Assembly: GCA_902778535.1 (NCBI GenBank)
Contig: CACYYG010000042.1
Location: forward strand, 1 to 57,265
Direction: 5' to 3'
Source of the DNA: an uncultured Prevotellaceae bacterium
GTDB lineage: Bacteria > Bacteroidota > Bacteroidia > Bacteroidales > Bacteroidaceae
Length of the DNA stretch: 57,265 nucleotides
In this document: in pieces, positions 1 to 8,462 of the stretch
Layout of the letters: each line of letters begins with the position of its first letter
How positions within the stretch are numbered: position 1 is the first letter of the stretch
The notes under the pieces: generated by a model
Database searches by the model: none
The model's input: the letters and a program-made list of their open reading frames with translations, nothing else
What the model was told of the DNA's origin: nothing
Made by a program: the position numbers and the translations under genes

Positions 1-114
1 ATTGATGTTGTGCTGTTGCTTTTTACTGAAAGCTGCTACTAACGACTCATAAATCTACCCTTAATCGTGTATTGGATGATAGTTGCGGATTTTAGGATTT
101 ATAATAATGTGTTG

Positions 115-123
115 GCAAAGGTA
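115..123 (-). promoter_or_regulatory. Leftward Bacteroidetes -7 promoter element
   Basis: Read on the minus strand this is TACCTTTGC, a match to the Bacteroidetes -7 consensus TAnnTTTG. It points out of the window to the left, so it probably serves a gene beyond position 1. Bases 1-114 hold no convincing ORF and would be the leader or start of that transcript. Confidence 0.5.
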
Positions 124-165
124 TAAAAAAAACGGGAAAAAGCATGGAGTTCCTTATTTTTTTTG

Positions 166-186
166 TAACTTTGCCAACAAGTTGGC
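166..186 (+). promoter_or_regulatory. Upstream -7 element with adjoining inverted repeat
   Basis: TAACTTTG (166-173) matches the -7 consensus. It runs straight into a perfect inverted repeat, GCCAAC-AA-GTTGGC at 173-186, where transcription would begin. The repeat could be an operator or an early hairpin in the mRNA. No good -33 element is visible at the usual spacing, so this may be a weaker second promoter for the dcuB-type gene. Confidence 0.4.
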
Positions 187-226
187 GAACATACTCCGTC
201 TCGGCAAAAAAAAGAAATGAATTTCT

Positions 227-257
227 TTTGTTTTGTTCTCGACTTTTCGTAACTTTG
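227..257 (+). promoter_or_regulatory. Promoter of the C4-dicarboxylate carrier gene
   Basis: TTTG at 227-230 and TAACTTTG at 250-257 are separated by 19 nt, the textbook Bacteroidetes -33/-7 arrangement. Transcription would start near 264, giving a leader of about 25 nt before the ATG at 289. Confidence 0.7.
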
Positions 258-288
258 CCACATTATTGACAACTAAAAACCAAATGAC

Positions 289-1623
289 ATGATTACATTC
301 TCAATGATTCTGCAGTTGTGCATCGTGCTCGGTGCACTGTGGGTGGGTTCGCGCTATGGCTCGCTGGCTCTGGGCGCCATCTCAGGCATCGGCCTGGCCA
401 TCCTCGTTTTCGGATTCGGACTGAAGCCCGGCAATCCGCCAACTGACGTTATCTATATCATCATTGCCGCCGTTACCTGTGCCGGCATTATGCAGGCCTC
501 GGGTGGTATGGACTGGCTCATCCAGATAGCCGAGCGAATGTTGCGCAAGCATCCTGACCGCATCACGTTTTTGGCACCGCTCACCACCTTTTTCCTCACC
601 GTGCTGGTGGGCACTGGCCATGTGGTCTATACGCTGATGCCCATTATCTGTGACATCGCCTTGAAGAAAGGCATCCGCCCGGAGCGTCCCTGCGGCGTGG
701 CGTCAATAGCCTCGCAGGTGGGCATCACCTGCTCGCCCATCGCTGCCGCCGTGGTGGCTTTCGTCACCATCTCGAATGCCAACGGCTTTGATGTCACCAT
801 TCCCGGCGTGCTGATGGTGAGCATCCCCGCCTGTATCTGTGGTTTGATGGCTGCCGCTGCTGCCAGCTATCATCGCGGACTGGATTTGGACAAGGATCCC
901 GTGTTTCAGGCCAAGCTGAAAGACCCTGAGCAGCGTGCCTACATCTACGGTAACAATGCCACGACGCTTGATATGCAGATTCCGCAGTCGGCCAAGAATG
1001 CCGTGTTCATCTTCCTCGCTGCCCTGCTGGTCATTGTGATGTTCGCCGTCTTCCCCAGCCTGTTGCCCTCGTGGGACGGCAAGCCGCTGAAGATGAACAT
1101 TGTCATTCAGATTGTGATGATAGCCGCTGCGGCGCTGATGATTATCTTCTGCAATGCCAAACCAAAGAAGGCCGTGGCAGGTCCCGTGTGGCAGAGCGGT
1201 ATGGTGGCAGTGGTGGCCATCTACGGCATCGCATGGATGGCCGACACTTACTTCTCAAACTACATGCCCGAGATACAGTCGATGCTGGAAAGTGTTGTGA
1301 AGGACTACCCGTGGTCTATCGCCATCGTGTTCTTCCTCGTCTCGGTGCTCATCAACTCACAGGGCGCTGTGGTGGTGTCGATGCTGCCGCTGGCTTACTC
1401 GCTGGGCATCGACGGTCCCGTGCTCTTGGGCGTGCTGCCGAGCGTCTACGGCTACTTCTTCATTCCCAACTATCCTTCTGACATCGCCACCGTGAACTTC
1501 GACCGCTCGGGCACTACCGTCATCGGCAAGTACCTGCTCAACCACTCGTTCATGATGCCGGGCCTCATCTGCGTCATCACCAGCACCATCGTGGCCTACC
1601 TGCTGGCACTGGTCTTCTATTGA
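289..1623 (+). CDS. dcuB: Anaerobic C4-dicarboxylate transporter, DcuA/DcuB family
   Basis: The 444-residue protein is almost entirely hydrophobic, with about ten to twelve membrane segments. It has Dcu hallmarks: the N-terminal GSRYGSLALG stretch, the TGHVVYTLMPIICDIA segment near residue 109, and GVASIASQVGITCSPIAAA near residue 138. Length fits the family (about 430-450). DcuA/B carriers exchange fumarate, malate or aspartate for succinate at the inner membrane and support fumarate respiration, which Prevotella-type succinate producers use. DcuA versus DcuB cannot be decided from sequence alone. The gene stands alone behind its own promoter, and its stop codon directly abuts the stop of the convergent VWA gene. 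Confidence 0.88.
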   Translation: MITFSMILQLCIVLGALWVGSRYGSLALGAISGIGLAILVFGFGLKPGNPPTDVIYIIIAAVTCAGIMQASGGMDWLIQIAERMLRKHPDRITFLAPLTTFFLTVLVGTGHVVYTLMPIICDIALKKGIRPERPCGVASIASQVGITCSPIAAAVVAFVTISNANGFDVTIPGVLMVSIPACICGLMAAAAASYHRGLDLDKDPVFQAKLKDPEQRAYIYGNNATTLDMQIPQSAKNAVFIFLAALLVIVMFAVFPSLLPSWDGKPLKMNIVIQIVMIAAAALMIIFCNAKPKKAVAGPVWQSGMVAVVAIYGIAWMADTYFSNYMPEIQSMLESVVKDYPWSIAIVFFLVSVLINSQGAVVVSMLPLAYSLGIDGPVLLGVLPSVYGYFFIPNYPSDIATVNFDRSGTTVIGKYLLNHSFMMPGLICVITSTIVAYLLALVFY

Positions 1624-2274
1624 TTAGTTTTCTTCATCAAAGAACGAGCCTACGGGCATAACAGCTTCCTCGGCGACACAGCAGTTGTAGCGTTCGCGGC
1701 TGCGGCGTTCACGGGCAAACATGGCCGTGGTGCCTGCTACGGTCTGGGCAAACTTCAGGTGCTCGTCAATGGCAAAGGACTGGGCCATCGTCTCTACATC
1801 GAGGTTGTCGGTGCCGATGAGCGTAAAGGTCCAGTTCTGCTTCTTTAGCTTCTCAATCATCGAGCGGATCATCTTCAGCGTCCACTCCTCGCTGCTGTTC
1901 TCCTCGCCGTCGGTGATGACGGTCACGAGCACGTTGTCGCCGTCTTCCGTCTGAGCCATCGTCTTCGAGATGGCTTTGCCCATCGCGTCGTAGAGCGGCG
2001 TGGCAGCACAGGGGTTGTAGTCTTTCCACTCAAGGTTCTTCGTGTTCTCGGCAGGTTCGTTGTCGTAGTGCCACTTGGTGTGCTCGCTGTCGAAGGTGAT
2101 GAGGGTGACACGCTGCTCCTGGTCGGTGAATTTCTTCTGCATCTGGCGAACGGTCTGCAGCGTTTCGTTCATGCCGGCGAAGGCTTGCTTGCGGATGATG
2201 GACATCGAACCGCTCTCGTCGACAATAATCAGGTTGAACACGCGCTTGGCTTTGTTTGAATCTTGCTTCTTCAT
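1624..2274 (-). CDS. VWA domain protein
   Basis: This is a 216-residue soluble protein that is essentially one von Willebrand A domain. The MIDAS metal site is visible: IIVDESGSMS (DxSxS) near residue 20, a conserved Thr in PCAATPLYDAMG near 93, and VITDGEENSS (Asp) near 120. There is no signal peptide or membrane segment, so it is probably cytoplasmic and binds a partner through a divalent metal. It is divergent from the sigma-like/macro-like fusion gene, about 130 bp apart; a shared function is possible but not shown. The exact role is unknown. Confidence 0.8.
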   Translation of the reverse strand: MKKQDSNKAKRVFNLIIVDESGSMSIIRKQAFAGMNETLQTVRQMQKKFTDQEQRVTLITFDSEHTKWHYDNEPAENTKNLEWKDYNPCAATPLYDAMGKAISKTMAQTEDGDNVLVTVITDGEENSSEEWTLKMIRSMIEKLKKQNWTFTLIGTDNLDVETMAQSFAIDEHLKFAQTVAGTTAMFARERRSRERYNCCVAEEAVMPVGSFFDEEN

Positions 2275-2380
2275 AATCGTAACTTTTTAAAATGGTGAAT
2301 AATGTTCAGTTTCTAAGACGTCTTTTTATTCTTTTGAAGAAGAATTTGCAGAAAAATGAAGCAGGTTTGCGATTTTTTTG

Positions 2381-2388
2381 TATTTTTG
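2381..2388 (+). promoter_or_regulatory. -7 promoter element that fixes the downstream start codon
   Basis: TATTTTTG (2381-2388) fits TAnnTTTG. Transcription would begin about 7 nt later, downstream of the ATG at 2356. That earlier start therefore cannot be on the message, and the ATG at 2407 is preferred for the next gene. Confidence 0.55.
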
Positions 2389-2406
2389 CAGAAAAAATTG
2401 TCGGTC

Positions 2407-3510
2407 ATGTACTATCAGCGACTGTCAGACGAAGAGATATTGAAGGGTTTCCGCAGGGGTGACGCCTGGATTATCCGTGAGTTCTTCTACGGATATTGCC
2501 AGGCGGGCTACCGCATCTTCGACCAGCGCTATCAGCTGAGCGGAAAGGAGAACCTGGACTTCATGTCGCTGGCTCACCAGTATGCGCTCTACCTGATGGA
2601 GCACGACTGGAAGCCGCTGGAGGACCATTCGCCGAATGTCAGCCTGAAAACGTGGCTCATCAACGGTTTCCGCTATGTGGTGCTCGATGCGTTGAAGTGG
2701 TATCGCAAGGAGTACGGCAGCATCACCTTCGAGGATTATCTCATGTCGTTTGACGTGACCAGCGACCTGCGGCTGCAGTTTAACCGCATGGTGGAGGATG
2801 TATGCAATCATGCGTCGTTGAGCCGTGACGAAAGGATTATCATCGACATGCTGCTGCTGCAAGGCTACAAGGGCAAGGAAATAGCCGCGCAGCTGGGAAT
2901 GACGCCGTCGGCCATTTCGCAGAAGTACAACAAGCTGAAGGATCGCATCATAGTGCCCTATTTCAAGAAGAACTTCGACATGGACCTGGATATGCCGGAG
3001 GTGATGGACGAGCGGGCCGTAATGCGCAGAGAGGCTGCTATGAACGAGTCCGTGTCGCCCAGGCTGGGTGCAGCGCCAGGTATGCCCGCTCCGATGGCTT
3101 TCGAGGATATGGATTATTCAATTGTAAAGGAAGAGATGATGCAGAAACGTACGACACCGGAGTTTATTACGGAACTCCAGCCGAACGAAATCTTTGTGTT
3201 CGGCAGCAATCTAAAAGGAATGCACGGCGGCGGAGCGGCTTATATTGCCTATCGCAAGTTTGGAGCTGTCATGGGGCAGGGCGTGGGGCTGCAAGGTCAG
3301 AGCTATGCCATACCCACGATGCAAGGAGGTGTAGACACCATCCGTCCGTATGTGGACGAGTTCATCGAGTTTGCCAAAAGGCATCAGAACCTGACGTTCC
3401 TCGTCACACGCATTGGCTGCGGCATCGCAGGATTTACGAATGAAGAAATCTCTCCGCTGTTCGAGAAAGCCCACGACGTGGAGAATATTGTACTGCCGTC
3501 AGGCTGGTAA
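2407..3510 (+). CDS. Sigma-70-like HTH protein fused to a C-terminal macro-like (A1S_2505-type) domain
   Basis: This is a 367-residue protein. Residues 1-200 resemble a sigma-70 family factor: the opening DEEILKGFRRGD, a core rich in aromatic residues, and a region-4-like helix-turn-helix near 150-180 (LLLQGYKGKEIAAQLGMTPS). After a Met/Pro/Ala-rich linker, residues about 255-367 match the small family often annotated as A1S_2505 phage non-structural protein, with NEIFVFGSNLKGMHGGGAA and VTRIGCGIAGFTNEEI. That domain is related to macro domains, which bind ADP-ribose-like ligands. The combination suggests transcription control tied to a nucleotide signal, which is inference. A start at 2356 is excluded by the promoter at 2381. 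Confidence 0.72.
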   Translation: MYYQRLSDEEILKGFRRGDAWIIREFFYGYCQAGYRIFDQRYQLSGKENLDFMSLAHQYALYLMEHDWKPLEDHSPNVSLKTWLINGFRYVVLDALKWYRKEYGSITFEDYLMSFDVTSDLRLQFNRMVEDVCNHASLSRDERIIIDMLLLQGYKGKEIAAQLGMTPSAISQKYNKLKDRIIVPYFKKNFDMDLDMPEVMDERAVMRREAAMNESVSPRLGAAPGMPAPMAFEDMDYSIVKEEMMQKRTTPEFITELQPNEIFVFGSNLKGMHGGGAAYIAYRKFGAVMGQGVGLQGQSYAIPTMQGGVDTIRPYVDEFIEFAKRHQNLTFLVTRIGCGIAGFTNEEISPLFEKAHDVENIVLPSGW

Positions 3511-3526
3511 CCACATACACAAAACT

Positions 3527-3988
3527 ATGATTAGAAAAGCAGAAATAAACGATGTTGGACGCATCATTGAGCTGTTGCATCAGGTCAATATGGTGCATCA
3601 TGTGATACGTCCCGACTTATTCAAACCCCATACGACCAAATACGATAAGCAAGAACTTGTTGTCATGCTTAACGACTGCAGCAAGCCCATCTTTGTTTAT
3701 GAAGACGGCGATGTGTTGGGCTACGCTTTCTGCCAGATGACTGAAGTCAGAGACGACAAACTGCTGCAGGACATCAAGACGCTATATATTGATGACATTT
3801 GTGTGGATGAGACGGCTCGCGGCAAGCACATCGGGAAGGCATTGTATGAATTTGTGCGTGACTATGCCCGCTCAGCAGGTTGTCACAACATCACCCTGAA
3901 TGTGTGGAAGGGGAATGACGCTGCCATCCATTTCTACACAAACATGGGAATGCAAGTGCAGAAAACGACAATGGAGACACTGTTGTAA
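3527..3988 (+). CDS. GNAT family N-acetyltransferase
   Basis: The 153-residue protein is a single GNAT fold. It begins MIRKAEINDVGRI, the usual first strand and helix. The acetyl-CoA-binding motif A is visible near residue 90-110 (DDICVDETARGKHIGKALYEF, with R/Q-x-x-G-x-G/A spacing), followed by a motif B segment ending HFYTNMGMQVQ. It would transfer an acetyl group from acetyl-CoA to an amine or protein N-terminus; the substrate is unknown. The start at 3527 is chosen because sequence before it overlaps the previous gene and has no family similarity. It lies 16 bp after the fusion gene and may be co-transcribed with it. Confidence 0.82.
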   Translation: MIRKAEINDVGRIIELLHQVNMVHHVIRPDLFKPHTTKYDKQELVVMLNDCSKPIFVYEDGDVLGYAFCQMTEVRDDKLLQDIKTLYIDDICVDETARGKHIGKALYEFVRDYARSAGCHNITLNVWKGNDAAIHFYTNMGMQVQKTTMETLL

Positions 3989-4001
3989 GACTGCGCAGCA
4001 G

Positions 4002-4880
4002 TTAATCGTCGATGAAACGGCGCGTGATGTCACCGTAGCTGTCGATGCGGCGGTCGCGCAGGAACGGCCACCAGCGGCGAACCTGCTCTGAGCGCTTCAT
4101 GTCGATGTCGACAATGGTGCGCTCCTCCTCTTCGCCTGAAGCCTCATAGAGTATTTCACCCTGCGGCCCGCAGACGAAACTGGTACCCCAGAATTGTTGA
4201 GTGTTAAGCGATGAGTGTTGAGAGACCTCCTCGCCTACGCGATTGACAGCTACGACGGGCAGGCCGTTGGCTACGGCGTGGCCACGCATCACCGTCTGCC
4301 AGGCACGGCGCTGGCGCTGCTGCTCCTCGGGCGTGTCGTTGGGGTCGTAGCCTATGGCGGTGGGATAGATGAGCAGCTCGGCGCCCTGCAGGGCCATGAG
4401 ACGGGCAGCCTCGGGATACCACTGGTCCCAGCAGACGAGCACGCCCAAACGGCCTACGCTGGTCTGGATGGGGTGGAAGCCCAGGTCGCCGGGCGTGAAG
4501 TAGAACTTCTCGTAATAGCCTGGGTCGTCGGGGATGTGCATCTTGCGGTACTTGCCGGCTATTGTGCCGTCCTTCTCAAACACCACGGCGGTGTTGTGGT
4601 AGAGGCCTGCCGATCGGCGCTCGAACAGCGAGGTGACCAGTACGATGCCACATTCCTTGGCCAACTGTCCGTAGAGGTTGGTCGACGGGCCTGGGATGGG
4701 TTCGGCCAGGTCGAAGTTGTCTACGTCCTCCACTTGGCAGAAGTAGAGCGAGTTGTGCAGCTCTTGCAGCACGATGAGCTCAGCGCCTTGGTGTGCCAAG
4801 TCGCGGATGCCGTCGCAGAGCCGCTCGATGTTCTTTACGGGGTCAGCAGTATTGTGCTGTTGCAGGAATCCAATCTTCAT
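4002..4880 (-). CDS. aguB: N-carbamoylputrescine amidase
   Basis: This 292-residue nitrilase-superfamily enzyme would hydrolyse N-carbamoylputrescine to putrescine, ammonia and CO2. The Glu-Lys-Cys triad is visible at E40 (IVLQELHN), K113 (KYRKMHIPDDPG) and C150 (GVLVCWDQWYPEAAR), and the PDDPGYYEKFYFTPGD block is typical of AguB. It directly follows aguA on the same strand, with 5 bp between them, so the two form the agmatine-to-putrescine pair. The start MKIGFLQQHN is the family start. Near residue 222 the stretch EVSQHSSLNTQQFW is encoded by a low-complexity ACTCAACACTCA-like run and replaces the usual loop sequence, a possible short-repeat scar. Confidence 0.9.
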   Translation of the reverse strand: MKIGFLQQHNTADPVKNIERLCDGIRDLAHQGAELIVLQELHNSLYFCQVEDVDNFDLAEPIPGPSTNLYGQLAKECGIVLVTSLFERRSAGLYHNTAVVFEKDGTIAGKYRKMHIPDDPGYYEKFYFTPGDLGFHPIQTSVGRLGVLVCWDQWYPEAARLMALQGAELLIYPTAIGYDPNDTPEEQQRQRRAWQTVMRGHAVANGLPVVAVNRVGEEVSQHSSLNTQQFWGTSFVCGPQGEILYEASGEEEERTIVDIDMKRSEQVRRWWPFLRDRRIDSYGDITRRFIDD

Positions 4881-4885
4881 ATTTG

Positions 4886-5887
4886 TTAGAGAATGTGTTC
4901 GGGAAATTGCATGGTGCAGCAATGCAGGGAGCCGTGCTGCTTGATGAGTGAGCGGCAGTCGATGCCTACGATTTCTCTGTCGGGGAAGGCCTCACCGATG
5001 ATGCGCAGCGCCTCGGCGTCGAGGTCGGGCTGAGCGTAAGTGGGGCAGAGTACGGCACCGTTGATGACGAGGAAGTTGGCGTAGGTGGCGGGCAGGCGCT
5101 CGCCGTTGTCATAGATGGGGCGGGGTAGGGGCAGGCGCTTCAGACGATAGGACTTGCCGTCGGTGGTGCGGAAGGTGCGTAGCTGCTCCTCCATCAGGCG
5201 CAGCTCTTCATACTGTTCATCCTTCGGGTCGTCGCAGCCTATATATAATAAGGTGTCGTCGGGCGCGATGCGAACCAGCGTGTCGATGTGTCCGTCGGTG
5301 TCATCGCCTGTGAGATGTCCGTGGTCAATCCACAGCACGCGGTCGGCATAGAGATATTCCTTCAGGCGCTCCTCTATCTGCTCACGCGTCAGCGGCTGGT
5401 TGCGGTGTGGCGCGAGTAGGCAGCAGCTTGTGGTGAAGATGGTGCCCTTGCCGTCGCTCTCTATTGAGCCGCCCTCTAAGACGAAGTCTAAGTGGTCGAC
5501 ATACTCGCCCTTCACGCTTCCCTCGTCATAGAGCCGCCGGTTGATGGCGTTGTCCAAGTCGGCAGGGAACTTCTCGCCCCAGCCGTTGAAGCAAAAGTCC
5601 AGAAGGAGATTCTCTCCGGTTTGTGAGTAATTATTCCCCTCTCCAACGTGAGATGGGTTAGGAGTGAGGCTGATGAACCCGTGGTCGCGTGCCCACGTGT
5701 CGTTGGACGGGGCGCCGACGAGGAGCAGGGCTTCGCGCCGGCGTATCTCGTACGACATCTCATCATAGGTCTTCCTTACCTCGCTGAGCATCGGTGCCCA
5801 GTCGGTATTGGCGTGTGGCCACGTCAGCATGACACCGCTTTGCGGTTCCCATTCGGCCGGCAGTCGGTAGGCTTTTTTGTTAATCAT
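4886..5887 (-). CDS. aguA: Agmatine deiminase (shortened, with an in-frame repeat insertion)
   Basis: This peptidylarginine-deiminase-family enzyme of 333 residues would convert agmatine to N-carbamoylputrescine. Family motifs are clear: YRLPAEWEPQSGVMLTWPH at the start, NDTWARDHG, LEGGSIESDGKGT, the catalytic His region HGHLTGDDTDGHIDT, and a C-terminal HCCTMQFPE with the expected catalytic Cys at 323. Two oddities are seen. A palindromic element is translated as SLTPNPSHVGEG just after the active-site Asp motif. Before it, LLLVGAP runs directly into SNDTWARDHG, where homologues usually have some 25 more residues, so an in-frame deletion is likely. The ATG lies only 5 nt after the promoter element, implying a leaderless message. 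Confidence 0.85.
   Translation of the reverse strand: MINKKAYRLPAEWEPQSGVMLTWPHANTDWAPMLSEVRKTYDEMSYEIRRREALLLVGAPSNDTWARDHGFISLTPNPSHVGEGNNYSQTGENLLLDFCFNGWGEKFPADLDNAINRRLYDEGSVKGEYVDHLDFVLEGGSIESDGKGTIFTTSCCLLAPHRNQPLTREQIEERLKEYLYADRVLWIDHGHLTGDDTDGHIDTLVRIAPDDTLLYIGCDDPKDEQYEELRLMEEQLRTFRTTDGKSYRLKRLPLPRPIYDNGERLPATYANFLVINGAVLCPTYAQPDLDAEALRIIGEAFPDREIVGIDCRSLIKQHGSLHCCTMQFPEHIL
5633..5669. repeat. In-frame palindromic element inside aguA
   Basis: On the aguA coding strand this reads CTCACTCCTAACCC-ATCTCACGTTGGAGAGGGGAA, a degenerate inverted repeat that stays in frame (peptide LTPNPSHVGEG). It resembles the TPNPSPxGEG-coding elements I know from Prevotella and Bacteroides genes. It sits in a surface loop beside the NDTWARDHG motif. 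Confidence 0.55.
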
Positions 5888-5891
5888 GCTT

Positions 5892-5900
5892 GCAAAGGTA
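5892..5900 (-). promoter_or_regulatory. aguA promoter, apparently leaderless
   Basis: The minus strand reads TACCTTTGC ending 5 nt before the aguA ATG (5887). With the usual distance from -7 element to start site, the transcript would begin at or next to the start codon. Confidence 0.6.
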
Positions 5901-5942
5901 CGAATTTTTTTGTTAAATCGTGGTAAATACAATTATTTTCTT

Positions 5943-5950
5943 TAATTTTG
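5943..5950 (+). promoter_or_regulatory. thrA -7 promoter element
   Basis: TAATTTTG at 5943-5950 is followed by C, matching the Bacteroidetes -7 consensus. It gives a leader of about 28 nt before the thrA ATG at 5985. The divergent aguA promoter is 43 bp away. Confidence 0.6.
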
Positions 5951-5984
5951 CAGGCTGAAAATGCAACAAACTATCAGATAAAGA

Positions 5985-8441
5985 ATGAAAGTACTGAAAT
6001 TTGGCGGAACGTCCGTAGGTTCCGTGCCAAGCATCCTGAGCTTGAAGAAAATTGTTGAGGCAGAAGCCGAGCGGGGGCCTGTCGTGGTTGTGGTGAGCGC
6101 CCTCGACGGCATTACCGACAAACTCATCGCCATGGCCCATGTGGCTCAGCAGGGCAGCGAGGAGTGGCGCAACGATTATGAGGCCATTGTCTACCGCCAT
6201 CACCAGATGATAGACGCCGTTATTACCGACGAGACACGTCGTGCCGCCGTGCTGGCCAAGGTTGATGCCCTCTTCGACCAGCTGCAGAGCATCTGCACGG
6301 GCGTGTTCCTCATTCACGACCTGTCGAAAAAGACTGAGGATGCCATCGTCAGCTATGGCGAGCGCCTGTCGTCGAACATCGTGGCTGCCCTCATCGACGG
6401 CGGTGTGCGCATGAATAGCCGCGATTTCATCCGTACCGAGAAAAAGAACGGCAAGCACGTGCTTGATGCTGAGCTGACAGCCAAGCTGGTGCGTGAGGCA
6501 TTGGCCGACGGCAAGGGTGTGATGGTTCTTCCAGGCTTTATCGCCCGCGACCGCGACAGCCACGAGACCACGAACCTGGGCCGTGGCGGCTCTGACTACA
6601 CCGCTGCCATCATTGCTGCAGCCCTCGACGCCGAGGTGCTGGAGATATGGACCGACGTCGACGGCTTCATGACAGCCGATCCGAAGGTAATCCAGTCGGC
6701 CTACACCATCAACGAGCTGAGCTATGTCGAGGCTATGGAGCTGTGCAACTTCGGCGCGAAGGTGGTCTATCCTCCCACCATCTATCCCGTCTGCATCAAG
6801 CATATTCCCATCCGTGTAAAGAATACCTTCAACCCCACGCATCCGGGCACGCTCATCAAGGACAAGATTGACGACGACCTGAAGCCCATCAAGGGCATAT
6901 CCAGCATCAAGGGCACTACGCTCATTACCGTCACCGGCCTCTCGATGGTGGGTGTCATCGGCGTGAACCGCCGCATCTTTACCACCTTGGCCGACCGCGG
7001 CATCTCGGTGTTTATGGTGTCGCAGGCTTCTTCAGAGAACAGCACGTCAATTGGCGTGCGCGACGAGGATGCCGAAGCCGCCGTCGAGGTGCTGAACGAG
7101 GAGTTCGCCAAGGAGATTGAGACGGGTGCCATGTATCCCATGCAGGCTGAGAGCGGTCTCGCCACCATCGCTATCGTGGGCGAGAACATGAAGCACACGC
7201 CTGGCATTGCCGGTAAGCTCTTCGGCACGCTGGGCCGCAGCGGCATCAGCGTCATTGCTTGTGCCCAGGGCGCTTCTGAGACGAACATTTCGTTTGTCGT
7301 CGACGGACGCTTCCTGCGCAAGTCGCTCAACGTGCTCCACGACTCGTTCTTCCTCTCGGAATACAAGGTGCTCAACCTCTTCATCTGCGGCATCGGCACC
7401 GTGGGCGGCATGCTTCTCGAGCAGATTCGTACACAGCAGCAGATCCTCATGCAGCAGAAGCGCCTGAAACTGAACGTGGTGGGCATTAGCGACGTCGACA
7501 ATTTCGTGCTCGACCGCGAGGGCATCGATCTCAACAACTACGAGAAGATTCTGCGCGCCGGCTATCCTGCCAATACCGAGCACATGCGCGATGAGATCAT
7601 CAAGATGAACATCTTCAACAGCGTCTTTGTCGACTGTACCGCCAGCCGTCAGATTGCCGCTCTCTACCAGACTTTCCTCGAGCACAATATCAGCGTGGTG
7701 GCTGCCAACAAGATTGCTGCCTCCAGCGACTACGACAGCTATGTGAAGCTGCGCCAGACGGCGCGCGACCGCGGCGTGTGGTTCCGCTACGAGACCAATG
7801 TCGGCGCCGGACTGCCTATCATCGGCACCATCAACGACCTGTGCAACTCAGGCGACAAGATTCTGAAGATTGAGGCCATCCTCTCAGGTACGCTGAACTT
7901 CATCTTCAACGAGATTGCTGCCGACGTGCCCTTCAGCGAGACTGTGCGCCGTGCGAAGGAGCAGCGCTATAGCGAGCCCGATCCGCGTATCGACCTCTCG
8001 GGCACCGACGTCATCCGCAAGCTCGTCATCCTCACCCGCGAGGCTGGCTACAAGGTGGAGCAGGACGATGTGGAGAAGCATCTCTTCGTGCCCGACGACT
8101 TCTTCGAAGGTTCGCTCGATGATTTCTGGCGCCGTCTGCCTGAGTTGGATGCCGACTTCGAAGCTCGCCGCAAAGTGCTTGAGAGTGAGGGCAAGCGCTG
8201 GCGTTTCGTGGCCACAATGGAGGCCAGTGGTGACCACCAGTCGACGGTCAAGACCAGCGTCGCCCTGAAAGAAGTGCCTTCTACACACCCGTTCTATCCC
8301 CTCGAAGGCTCAAACAATATTGTGCTGCTCACCACCGAGCGCTATCGCGAATATCCCATGCTCATTCAGGGCTATGGCGCCGGAGCTGCCGTCACCGCCG
8401 CCGGTGTCTTTGCCAACATTATGAGCATCGCTAATATCTAA
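5985..8441 (+). CDS. thrA: Bifunctional aspartate kinase / homoserine dehydrogenase I
   Basis: The 818-residue fused enzyme catalyses the first and third steps of the aspartate pathway to threonine and methionine. Residues 1-300 are the aspartokinase domain, opening MKVLKFGGTSVGS and containing NLGRGGSDYTAA and WTDVDGFMTADP. Residues about 310-460 hold two ACT regulatory domains (LITVTGLSMVGVIGV; IAIVGENMKHTPGIAGKLF), which in ThrA give threonine feedback. From about 465 comes homoserine dehydrogenase with the NAD(P) motif FICGIGTVGGML and the catalytic region VGAGLPIIGTINDL. Length is normal. In Bacteroidales the usual next genes are apgM and thrC; here a terminator and a dispersed repeat follow, then apgM, with thrC far away. 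Confidence 0.96.
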   Translation: MKVLKFGGTSVGSVPSILSLKKIVEAEAERGPVVVVVSALDGITDKLIAMAHVAQQGSEEWRNDYEAIVYRHHQMIDAVITDETRRAAVLAKVDALFDQLQSICTGVFLIHDLSKKTEDAIVSYGERLSSNIVAALIDGGVRMNSRDFIRTEKKNGKHVLDAELTAKLVREALADGKGVMVLPGFIARDRDSHETTNLGRGGSDYTAAIIAAALDAEVLEIWTDVDGFMTADPKVIQSAYTINELSYVEAMELCNFGAKVVYPPTIYPVCIKHIPIRVKNTFNPTHPGTLIKDKIDDDLKPIKGISSIKGTTLITVTGLSMVGVIGVNRRIFTTLADRGISVFMVSQASSENSTSIGVRDEDAEAAVEVLNEEFAKEIETGAMYPMQAESGLATIAIVGENMKHTPGIAGKLFGTLGRSGISVIACAQGASETNISFVVDGRFLRKSLNVLHDSFFLSEYKVLNLFICGIGTVGGMLLEQIRTQQQILMQQKRLKLNVVGISDVDNFVLDREGIDLNNYEKILRAGYPANTEHMRDEIIKMNIFNSVFVDCTASRQIAALYQTFLEHNISVVAANKIAASSDYDSYVKLRQTARDRGVWFRYETNVGAGLPIIGTINDLCNSGDKILKIEAILSGTLNFIFNEIAADVPFSETVRRAKEQRYSEPDPRIDLSGTDVIRKLVILTREAGYKVEQDDVEKHLFVPDDFFEGSLDDFWRRLPELDADFEARRKVLESEGKRWRFVATMEASGDHQSTVKTSVALKEVPSTHPFYPLEGSNNIVLLTTERYREYPMLIQGYGAGAAVTAAGVFANIMSIANI

Positions 8442-8462
8442 ACCAGAACACCAACATTACAG

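Noticed and set aside
4182-4215. In-frame repeat in aguB (SQHSSLNTQQ)
   Set aside because: It replaces the usual loop without lengthening the protein and no second copy is in the window, so it is mentioned in the gene entry but not claimed as an element.
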